DNA of 64,000 bases. It comes from CAUZWH01 sp965247665 (GTDB lineage: Bacteria; Pseudomonadota; Alphaproteobacteria; SHVV01). The notes beneath the pieces are model-generated. The model was not told the DNA's origin. It was given only the letters and a program-made list of their open reading frames with translations, and ran no database searches. Of the stretch, positions 26,845 to 33,899 are shown in pieces (the stretch's first letter is position 1; each line of letters starts with the position of its first letter). The DNA is taken from contig CBDFHH010000003.1 in the NCBI GenBank assembly GCA_965247665.1, forward strand, positions 1 through 64,000, read 5' to 3'. The translations under genes and the position numbers were made by a program.

Positions 26845-29426
26845 CGCAAGCTGCCGGCGGCCGGATTGAGGCCGTAGCGACGCTCCAGCGTCGGCGCCAG
26901 GCCCTCGCCGCGGCCGATATGGCGGGCCATGCCGCCCTCGATCTGCTCGATCACGATATCGAGGCTGAGATCGCCGCCCGGCTCGCGCCGCACATCGGCG
27001 GAGGCTCGCGTGCCCGGCGCGGTGTTGCGCACATTGACCGCGACATTGACCGTAGGCCGCGCGTCCGGGACCGGCGCCAGGTTGCGCATCTGCCCGGGCG
27101 TGAACACCCCTTCTCCAGTGCGGGCCACGACCGGCACTTCGCCGCCAACGAGGCCGCCGCGGTGGTAGCGGGACGCTCCGTCAAACACCCTCGGGTCGAC
27201 CATGCGGGTCGGGAAGGCGTCGCGGCCGATCACGCCGCCGGTGTGGGCGAACGCCGTGGGACCGGTCGACGTCGGGAAGTCGCCGATCATCGGTGTGCCG
27301 GAGGACGTCGTCGCAACAGTACCGGTGCCGCCGGCAAGAGCGCTGCCGATGGCACCGAAGATGGTATCGAAGATACCGCCGAGCGGCGCCACCACCGCCA
27401 TGCGGTAGGCGGCCCGGAGCGCTTCCTCGGCGATGGTGTTGAACAGGTCCTTGGCCGAGAATTTGCCGGTCTGGGCCCATTCGACGAAGGCGTCCTCGCC
27501 CGCCTGCAAGGCGCGCGTCGTCGCCTGCTCGAAGGTCTTGGCCGCATCGGTGGCGTCGTCGAGATAATCGCGGATGGCGCGCCGCACCCCGTCGGACCAT
27601 TCGCGGCTCGATCGCAGCATGCGGTCATGGGCCTCCTCCGACGCCCGGCCAAAGGTCTCTTGGTCGATGGCGCCGGCATCGAGCAGCTCCCGGAGCCGTT
27701 CGATCTCGTCCCCATAGGCCTCCTGTGCCGTGCGCAATCGTTCGGTCAATGCCTCGCCCTCGGCGCGGAGCCGGTTGGCCTCGCGTTCGGCCTCGTTACG
27801 CGCTTCGATCGCGCGCTGCTCGTCATGGAGCGCACCGGCAAGCGCACGCACTTCGGCGCGCCGGGCCTCGGTCGCCTCGGCCGAGAGTCGCCTCAGCGCC
27901 TGTGAGATGAAGCGCTGCCGGTCGGTCATGGCGAGCGCGTCCTGTTCGGCCCTGAGCCCCTCGAGAATGCGTTGGTTGGCACGGGCACGCCGGTCCGCCG
28001 TCTCCTGCTCGCGCCGGGCGAGCGCGGCGAGCTTGTCGTCCCTGACCGCGGCGGCGCCGATCAGAAGGCGTTCGACCTCATCGAGATTGGAGCCGTCCGG
28101 CTTGATCAGGTGCTGCAGCTCGGTCACCAGCTTCAGGTGCTCGGCGCGGATACGTTCGGCGCCCTGGTAGCGCAGCTGGAAGAGCTGGTTGTTCAGGCTC
28201 CGCTCGATCTGCAGCAGGCGCCGCGCCCGCTCCTGGGCCGCTTTTTCGTCCTCCGTGGTCCCGGCGGTCTGGCCGTCGCCGCCGGCGGCGGCGGCCGCGC
28301 GGTCGGCGCGGCGCTTCTCGGCTTCCGCCTGCATCCAGGCGAGTTTGGCCGCCCATTGACGGTAGATCGCGACCTTCTCCCGCAGCTCTTCGGTCAGGTT
28401 CTCGCGCTCGGTCCCCCACAGCCACTCCCAGAACGACCGGTCGTCGCTCTCTTCGGGAAGCGCCTTGAGTTCGCGGGCGATCTCGATCAGTTCCTGTTTA
28501 CGTTCTTCCACCTCGCGTCGGGTCGACCCGAGGCTCAGGCCCTCGAAGTTGAAGTCGCCCTCGGCGATCAGCTTGAGCTTCTCGTAGGCATCGCCCGCAT
28601 CGACGGCGAGATTGGCGAGCCAGGACGAGGCGTCGGCCAGCGCCGGCGCCAGGCCCAACAGCGCCCGGGTGACGTTGGCCGAGATCACCGTGCCGAGGGT
28701 GTCCATCTCGTCCTTGGCCCGTTCGGCATTGCGGATCAGATCTTCGTCGAGCACGATGCCGAGATCGCGGGCCCGCTGGCGAACGGCTTCCAGAGCGGCA
28801 CCGCCGTTGACCAGCATGTTGACCATGGCGACGCCTTCGCTGTCGAACAGCTTGAAGGCGAGCCGCAGCCGTTCCGCCGGGTCCTTGGTGTTCTTGAAGG
28901 CCTCGGCGACGTCGTTCAGAAGGTCTTCCGAGCGGCGCATATTGCCGTGCTGGTCCTTGAGCGCGATGCCCATCTGCTTGAGAGCATCCCTGGCTTCACC
29001 CGTACCCTTGGCAGCTTCGGCGGCGCGCCGGGTGAACCGCTGCAGGGCCATATCCAGGGTGGTTTGCTCGATGCCGGCCAACTGGGCCGCGTAACGCAGT
29101 TCCTGCAGGGCCGCCGTGCCGACGCCCAGCTTGTCCGCCGTCTTGCCGACGGCGTCGGCCGCGGCGATCGATCGTTTGACCAGCAGCGCGATGCCGCCGC
29201 CGGCGGCGATGCCGGCGACGGCACCGCCCAACAGGCGCATGTTACGCCGCAGGCTAGAGGCGCGGTCGCCCAGGGTGCCGAGCCCCCGCGAGGCCTTGTC
29301 GGACGCGCGGTCGATCTTCTTGATCGAGCGCTCGCCGCTGGTCCCCACGGAGACCAGGTCGGCCTTGACCTTATTGCCGCCCTCGACGGCGAGGCGGACC
29401 GCGTAGGTATGCTTGGCTTTGGCCAT
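26841..29426 (-). CDS. Phage tail tape measure protein
   Basis: The product is about 861 residues and is the longest tail protein here. It has an N-terminal basic helical region (DRASDKASRGLGTLGDRASS), an amphipathic hydrophobic region (MRLLGGAVAGIAAGGGIALL), long charged helices rich in Glu, Arg and Ala, and a C-terminal hydrophobic patch (AYRMAVVAPLGGIFDTIFGA) followed by a Gly-rich stretch and a globular end. It sets tail length and is ejected into the host. At roughly 0.15 nm per residue it would specify a tail near 130 nm. It starts within the stop of the tail chaperone fusion, the usual arrangement. Confidence 0.9.
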   Translation of the reverse strand: MAKAKHTYAVRLAVEGGNKVKADLVSVGTSGERSIKKIDRASDKASRGLGTLGDRASSLRRNMRLLGGAVAGIAAGGGIALLVKRSIAAADAVGKTADKLGVGTAALQELRYAAQLAGIEQTTLDMALQRFTRRAAEAAKGTGEARDALKQMGIALKDQHGNMRRSEDLLNDVAEAFKNTKDPAERLRLAFKLFDSEGVAMVNMLVNGGAALEAVRQRARDLGIVLDEDLIRNAERAKDEMDTLGTVISANVTRALLGLAPALADASSWLANLAVDAGDAYEKLKLIAEGDFNFEGLSLGSTRREVEERKQELIEIARELKALPEESDDRSFWEWLWGTERENLTEELREKVAIYRQWAAKLAWMQAEAEKRRADRAAAAAGGDGQTAGTTEDEKAAQERARRLLQIERSLNNQLFQLRYQGAERIRAEHLKLVTELQHLIKPDGSNLDEVERLLIGAAAVRDDKLAALARREQETADRRARANQRILEGLRAEQDALAMTDRQRFISQALRRLSAEATEARRAEVRALAGALHDEQRAIEARNEAEREANRLRAEGEALTERLRTAQEAYGDEIERLRELLDAGAIDQETFGRASEEAHDRMLRSSREWSDGVRRAIRDYLDDATDAAKTFEQATTRALQAGEDAFVEWAQTGKFSAKDLFNTIAEEALRAAYRMAVVAPLGGIFDTIFGAIGSALAGGTGTVATTSSGTPMIGDFPTSTGPTAFAHTGGVIGRDAFPTRMVDPRVFDGASRYHRGGLVGGEVPVVARTGEGVFTPGQMRNLAPVPDARPTVNVAVNVRNTAPGTRASADVRREPGGDLSLDIVIEQIEGGMARHIGRGEGLAPTLERRYGLNPAAGSLR

Positions 29427-30183
29427 CACTCGCTATCCTTGTCGTTCATCGTCTCGATCAGCCCGGTCTCGGCCGCCTGCAGCAGTTCGGAGATCACGGC
29501 CTCATCGAAGCCCCGCGCCTGTGCAATACGAAGCGCCGCCGTCATGTCGATCCCGAGCACCTGGCCCGAGGGCGCGATACGGACCTGCCCGAGGGAGGCG
29601 GTGAACACCTCCCAGGCCTGGTGCTCCTCGAGGGTAATGGCTGCGTGTTCGCGATAGGGACAGGGCTCGCCGTTCAGGCCGAGGCCGCCTTGGGCGCAGG
29701 GCGCTTTTTCCGCCTCGCAGGATTCGCAGTATCCGGGCCCGCCGCCGGGATGGAGGTGCCATCGGCAGAGGGCCCGGATACGTTTTTTGCTGCCGTCAGC
29801 AGCACTTGGCGCAGCGTGAACTCCTGGATGAACCGCTCGCCCACGGGATAGAGGTCCATTAGCGCGGCGACGTTCTCTCGCGTCACCGGCGGATCTTCCT
29901 CGATGCCGGTCCAGGCGGTGATGTGGTGGGCGGCGACGCTATGAATCAGCAGCGCCTGGTACTGGCCCTCGCGGGCGCCGTCGTCGTCAAGATCGGGCAG
30001 CCCATCGAGCGGCAGGCCGGCCTCGCTGCGTTCCTTAATCTGCGCCTCGAGACCTTCGAGGCGCCTGCGCGCTTCGGCTTGCGCCGCCGCCATGGCGGCG
30101 GTGGTCAATGGCGCCACCGTGACGGTGACGCCATAGGGCAGCGTCAGGTCGTAGGGTTCGGTTTCTCGTTCGAGTGAGATCAT
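29426..30183 (-). CDS. Tail assembly chaperone G-T fusion made by -1 frameshifting
   Basis: The -1 frame is open without stops from the slip site at 29782-29788 to a TGA at 29426. Its product reads RIRALCRWHLHPGGGPGYCE, then CEAEKAPCAQGGLG, EEHQAWEVFTASLGQVRIAP and ends ETMNDKDSE. That gives a fusion of about 252 residues (134 from G plus 118 from T). The Cys and His spacing (ALCRWHLH, CESCEAEKAPC) suggests a zinc-binding module. The fusion binds the tape measure protein and the tube protein during tail assembly in other phages. The T stop overlaps the tape measure ATG. Confidence 0.75.
29674..30183 (-). CDS. Tail assembly chaperone, short form (lambda G-like)
   Basis: This is the unshifted product of 169 residues from the ATG at 30183 (AGGAG six bases upstream; a TTG at 30189 is less likely). 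It begins MISLERETEPYDLTLPYGVT and includes VAALMDLYPVGERFIQEFTL. Its last 35 residues after AAKN are low-complexity (VSGPSADGTSIPAAGPDTAN) and unlike folded protein. That suggests the functional information after AAKN lies in the -1 frame. It is positioned between tail tube and tape measure genes as in all siphoviruses. Confidence 0.8.
   Translation of the reverse strand: MISLERETEPYDLTLPYGVTVTVAPLTTAAMAAAQAEARRRLEGLEAQIKERSEAGLPLDGLPDLDDDGAREGQYQALLIHSVAAHHITAWTGIEEDPPVTRENVAALMDLYPVGERFIQEFTLRQVLLTAAKNVSGPSADGTSIPAAGPDTANPARRKKRPAPKAASA
29782..29788 (-). promoter_or_regulatory. Programmed -1 ribosomal frameshift site A AAA AAC
   Basis: In the G frame the codons GCA AAA AAC form the canonical slippery heptamer A AAA AAC. 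A second, weaker candidate G AAA AAG lies at 29704-29710 in the same frame. Slipping back one base at either site leads into the open T frame; the upstream site is preferred because the T-frame protein after it looks natural. Confidence 0.75.
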
Positions 30184-30193
30184 GCCCAACTCC

Positions 30194-31153
30194 TCATGAA
30201 TAGTCGCTCCCGTCGAGATCGTTGACCAGCGTCACGGTCAACATGCGCCCCTCTGCCTCGTTGCGGGCGCCCTGGAAGTCGAAGCTCGCCTGCACCCCGC
30301 CCGGTCCCTCGACCGTGAGCTTGGGCTTGGGCAAATAGACCTCATGAGCCTCGAAGGTGAGCGAGAGGCCATTGTCAATGGTGTAGGCAAACTCGAGATC
30401 CACCGCCGTGCCGTTCGACGCCAGATCGATCAGGGTGGTATCGGCGAAGCGGACCTCGATGGTGCCGGTGAGCGAGGCGACGGTGGGATCGGCGCCATCG
30501 ATCAGCCCGTCGGAGCGGATGGTCTCGATCTTCTCCAGGTTGTTGGCGTAGGTGAGCGAACCGGCGGTGAGGTTGGCGACCGCAACCCCGCCCCGGCTGA
30601 TTGAGCCCTGGAACTGGCTGATGCGCCTGAAGTCGAGCTTTGTGGGCGTGCCGCCCTGGCTCGCCGCGAAGCGTTGCTCGCCCTGGGCGACGCACTGGAT
30701 GGTGGCCGCGGCCGCGCCTGAGCGGGCGAACTCCAACGCGATGGAATCGAACACCACGCCGTCATGCTGGAAATACGCCGGCACTTGGCTGTGGCCGACC
30801 TCGACGGTATAGCTCGGCAGGCTGTCCTTGCCCGAGACGAACTCGTGGGTATAGGTCGCCGGGTCCTCGCCGTCGTCGGTGGTTCGGCGCGCCGAGCAGG
30901 CCGGTCAGCCACAGGCCGATATGTAACGGGGATCGACGGGCACGACGATCTCGCCCTCGTCCATGATCACGTCCTGCAGGGGCGCGTAAGGATCACGCCC
31001 CTGGCCCAGCACCGGATCGTCGATCAGCCCCTGTTCGGAGCCGAGCGTGCAGCGGTTGAAGGGGATGCGAGTATAGTCGCCGGCCGCCGCTTGCCCGTAA
31101 GGCGTCTCGCGTTTGAGCAGCAGCGTGGCGCTCGATCCATAGGCTCGGGCCAT
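30194..31153 (-). pseudogene. Phage tail tube (major tail) protein with two compensating indels
   Basis: The ATG at 31153 is preceded by AAGGAG. The N-terminal part (ARAYGSSATLLLKRETPYGQ) runs to DPRYI, where the frame meets TGA at 30905. Reading a different frame for about 30 bp gives the expected GLWLTGLLGAP; after that the original frame resumes with TTDDGEDPATYTHEFVSGKD and the beta-rich C-terminal domain (PAYFQHDGVVFDSIALEF, LSLTFEAHEVYLPKPKL). Two indels totalling three bases would explain it. Either the gene is dead, which would make the phage tailless, or the read has two errors in a GC-rich stretch. Confidence 0.75.
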
Positions 31154-31330
31154 GGTGGAATCTCCTTCGTGTCTATGGGATGGATGGTGGTTAACCGCGC
31201 GGCGCCCACGACTGCCGGCAGCAGCAATCGGAATGCCAGTCCGGGCTGGTGCCCAATCGTTTTCGCTGCGAAGCGGACAGTCCGTGGCCCGCTGCTTTCG
31301 CGCACAAGCCGCTTATGGCAGAGTCCGCCC

Positions 31331-32080
31331 ATGCGCGAAAACGATCTCTATCCTCCGGTAAAGGCATTCCTCGAAGCGCAGGGCTATGTCGTGAAGGGAG
31401 AGATCGACGGTTGCGACGTCGTCGCGATCCGGGGCGGGGAGCCGCCCGTCATCGTCGAGTTGAAGACCTCTTTCTCCCTGCCGCTGGTCTTTCAGGGGAT
31501 CGCGCGACAGGGGCTCTCCGACAACGTCTATCTTGCAGTTCCACCGTTTTCCGGCCGCACCGGCCGGCGGAAGGATGCGCTGGCGCTCTGCCGCCGGCTA
31601 GGGCTCGGGCTCCTGACCGTCCGACTTGGTACCCTCCCATTCGTGGAAGCGCTGCTTGACCCGGGCGCCTACCGGTTGCGCAAGCGCAAACCAGCGGTCG
31701 GGCGGTTGCTGCGGGAATTTCAGCGGCGCGTTGGCGATCCGAATGCGGGCGGCTCAAACCGGCGCAAGATCATGACGGCTTACCGTCAAGACGCCCTCCG
31801 CTGCGCCGTGCATCTCCGCCTCAACGGTCCGGCAAAGGCCGCGATCGTCGCCAGGGCCACCGGCGTCGCCAAGGCCGGAACCATGATGCGCGCCGATCAC
31901 TATGGCTGGTTTGAACGTACCCCCGATACGCCCCGTGGAGTCTACGGCCTGACGCCGAAGGGCTGCGCGGCGCTTGAGGAATACACCGATACCGTCGCGG
32001 CGCTGACAGGCGGCAGCGACCAGGCGCTCCAATACCGGCTACTGGAGCCTTCGCGTCCGGCACGGGATGCATCCCACTAG
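31331..32080 (+). CDS. DUF2161 family PD-(D/E)XK-like phosphodiesterase (moron)
   Basis: This 249-residue protein runs against all neighbouring late genes. The N-terminal domain shows a PD-(D/E)XK-like core: GEIDGCDVVAIRG with Asp, then PVIVELKTSF with Glu-x-Lys, and QGIARQGLSDNVYLAVP. The C-terminal 80 residues form a winged-helix-like domain (TGVAKAGTMMRADHYGWF, TPRGVYGLTPKGCAALEE). Inverted orientation and a 177-bp leader of its own mark it as a moron, a cargo gene probably expressed from the quiet prophage. A nuclease acting on incoming DNA is possible but not shown. It overlaps the tail terminator gene end by four bases. Confidence 0.75.
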   Translation: MRENDLYPPVKAFLEAQGYVVKGEIDGCDVVAIRGGEPPVIVELKTSFSLPLVFQGIARQGLSDNVYLAVPPFSGRTGRRKDALALCRRLGLGLLTVRLGTLPFVEALLDPGAYRLRKRKPAVGRLLREFQRRVGDPNAGGSNRRKIMTAYRQDALRCAVHLRLNGPAKAAIVARATGVAKAGTMMRADHYGWFERTPDTPRGVYGLTPKGCAALEEYTDTVAALTGGSDQALQYRLLEPSRPARDASH

Positions 32081-32511
32081 CCGAGCGGCGTTTCGGTCTC
32101 GTACTCGACGATCACCGAGACGATGCCGGTCTTGATGGCCGGCGCGCCCGCGACCGCCTCGGTTTCTATCTCCGGCCGGGCATAGGTCATGCCGAAGGCG
32201 AAGCCGCCGAGGGTGGGATCAGAGTCGAGAACCGCGCCGATCTTCTGAACCAAGACATCGAACGCGGCATCGCGCTTACCTGCACTGGCGGCCTCGACAT
32301 AAACCTCGATCTCGACCGCGTGGCTGTAATAGACGCTGCCCACTCCGCCCAGCGCCTGCTCCGGCTCGCCCGGATCGCCGTCGCGCAGCACGATCAGGCC
32401 GCCGGCGGGGATCTTCTCGGGCGCCACCGTGTTACGCTCGACCTTGACTTTGGACAGCTTGCGCAGCCGGTCCGTCAGCGCGGTCAGGATCTGTTCGCTC
32501 TTGCTGGGCAT
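32077..32511 (-). CDS. Phage tail terminator-like protein
   Basis: The 144-residue protein (MPSKSEQILTALTDRLRKLS) contains SHAVEIEVYVEAASAGKRDA and FDVLVQKIGAVL, and ends ETEAVAGAPAIKTGIVSVIV. The pattern of an N-terminal helix followed by beta strands, plus the position between DUF6441 and the tail tube gene, matches gpU/tail terminator or tail completion proteins. These cap the tail tube and join it to the head. Confidence 0.6.
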   Translation of the reverse strand: MPSKSEQILTALTDRLRKLSKVKVERNTVAPEKIPAGGLIVLRDGDPGEPEQALGGVGSVYYSHAVEIEVYVEAASAGKRDAAFDVLVQKIGAVLDSDPTLGGFAFGMTYARPEIETEAVAGAPAIKTGIVSVIVEYETETPLG

Positions 32512-32515
32512 GTCG

Positions 32516-33175
32516 TTACCTTCGCGGTGTTGTCTGCACTTGGCGGCGGATCAGCGCCGGTAGCTTGCGTGTCCAGCGCTCAGCCGCCCGGGCGACATTA
32601 AGCCGCTTGCGCAGCTTCACCTGCCGCACCAACACGAACATTGCGACCGTGGCGATGCCTTGCTTAAAACTCCCGGACTTGGTGCGCCCGCCGCCCTTGG
32701 CCTGACGGCCGACACGCCCGGTCTGGGCGCTCACTCGCACGCCGTCGACCACCAGCAGCGCCGAACGGCCGGAACGACGGACCATGCGAAGCGGTCCGTG
32801 GCGGCCGGTCGGGAAGGTGGCAGGCGTAATGCGCTTGCCGCCGACGCCGCGCTTCGGCGCCGCCGGCGTCGGGATGGCGAGCCAGTTGCCGCCCTTACCC
32901 TTGATGACCGCGCCCTCGTCGAAGGCACGGACGATCTGGGCGGCCTTCGACCAGACCAGGCTCGCGGCGTCGTGGCCCCGGTTGACATAGGTCTTGCCGC
33001 GCCAGGTCCGTGATAGCCGGGCGCCGAGACCGGCGGCGATCACCTGCTTGCGCAAGCTCCCCTTGAGGCCGTCGCCGGCGGCCTTCACTCCGTCCGGGAC
33101 CGCGCGCTCGATGCGGCGGAGTTCCGCCCGCATGTCGGCCTTGAGCGAGCCGACGATGGTGGCGGTGAGCTTCAT
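32516..33175 (-). CDS. DUF6441 family phage protein
   Basis: The product has 219 residues and is very basic (calculated by eye, many Arg and Lys). It opens MKLTATIVGSLKADMRAELR and shows KTYVNRGHDAASLVWSKAAQ, LAIPTPAAP, then FVLVRQVKLRKRLNV near the end. Members of this family occupy the neck or head-tail completion position (HK97 gp10/lambda Z-like) in alphaproteobacterial phages. Its start overlaps the upstream head-tail joiner by four bases. Confidence 0.7.
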   Translation of the reverse strand: MKLTATIVGSLKADMRAELRRIERAVPDGVKAAGDGLKGSLRKQVIAAGLGARLSRTWRGKTYVNRGHDAASLVWSKAAQIVRAFDEGAVIKGKGGNWLAIPTPAAPKRGVGGKRITPATFPTGRHGPLRMVRRSGRSALLVVDGVRVSAQTGRVGRQAKGGGRTKSGSFKQGIATVAMFVLVRQVKLRKRLNVARAAERWTRKLPALIRRQVQTTPRR

Positions 33176-33486
33176 GCCGGACAGGCCTCGAGGGTCCAGA
33201 CCAGCCGCTCCGCATCGCTGACCGGCTCGCCCTGGACGAGATAGTCCAGACCGTCGAAACTGAGCCGATCGCCGGGTCGTGGCGTCGAGACCTCCGAGAC
33301 ACGCACGTCTAACAACGTCGTGCCGGCATGGATGCGGGTTTCACCGAAGCCGACGATCTCGTCGGGACGCTTGGCGATCACCCGGACGGGGATGCCTTCA
33401 TTTCCATTGCCTGGGTGGTAAAGCGCATCCCGCGCCAAGTTCGGGTCCGCGAACAGGCGATCGACCGCGGCGGCAATCGCGGTCAC
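33172..33486 (-). CDS. Phage head-tail joining protein
   Basis: The GTG at 33486 overlaps the DUF2190 stop as GTGA, giving 104 residues (VTAIAAAVDRLFADPNLARD). The sequence VRVIAKRPDEIVGFGETRIH and the C-terminal LSFDGLDYLVQGEPVSDAER resemble the small beta-barrel head-closure proteins (lambda FII/gifsy-type). The role would be to connect the portal vertex to the tail. Confidence 0.65.
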   Translation of the reverse strand: MTAIAAAVDRLFADPNLARDALYHPGNGNEGIPVRVIAKRPDEIVGFGETRIHAGTTLLDVRVSEVSTPRPGDRLSFDGLDYLVQGEPVSDAERLVWTLEACPA

Positions 33487-33812
33487 GAGAAGCTGGCGTT
33501 GAGCCTGACGCGCCCTGTCGCCGCGGCGGCCGCCGCCGACACGGTGGCGGCCCCGATCAGGGTGTTGTTGGTGGCGGTCTTGGTCGCGACCTTGTTGGTT
33601 TCGTCCCAATAGACCTTGTCGCCCGGAGCCCAGGCCGGCCCCGCCTTGGCAAGATCGACGACACCGACGAGGCAGACCTCTATCTCCTCGCCCTCAATGG
33701 CGTCCGTGGTGGCGACACCGAAGATGGCGCCGACCAGAAGACCGCCGCCGGAGGTGACGGCGTAGGGGGCGGCAAGGGTGATGGTGTTGCCGGGCTGTAC
33801 ATAGTTGCGCAT
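33483..33812 (-). CDS. DUF2190 family phage capsid-associated protein
   Basis: This 109-residue protein (MRNYVQPGNTITLAAPYAVT) shows the DUF2190 pattern: GGGLLVGAIFGVATTDAIEG, then CLVGVVDLAK, APGDKVYWDETNKVATKT and a Val-Arg-Leu C-terminus. DUF2190 proteins are thought to decorate or stabilise capsids and are encoded right after the major capsid gene, as here. Confidence 0.85.
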   Translation of the reverse strand: MRNYVQPGNTITLAAPYAVTSGGGLLVGAIFGVATTDAIEGEEIEVCLVGVVDLAKAGPAWAPGDKVYWDETNKVATKTATNNTLIGAATVSAAAAAATGRVRLNASFS

Positions 33813-33899
33813 GGTTCGGGTTCCTTTCGATTGAGACGGAGACGGCCATAGAAAAGGCGGCTTACGCCGCCGGGCCGCCCGAGGTGGTGGATGCCGGGC

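Noticed and set aside
26919..29657. Long plus-strand frames opposite the tape measure gene
   Set aside because: Same reason: antisense of a long GC-rich gene with third-position bias.
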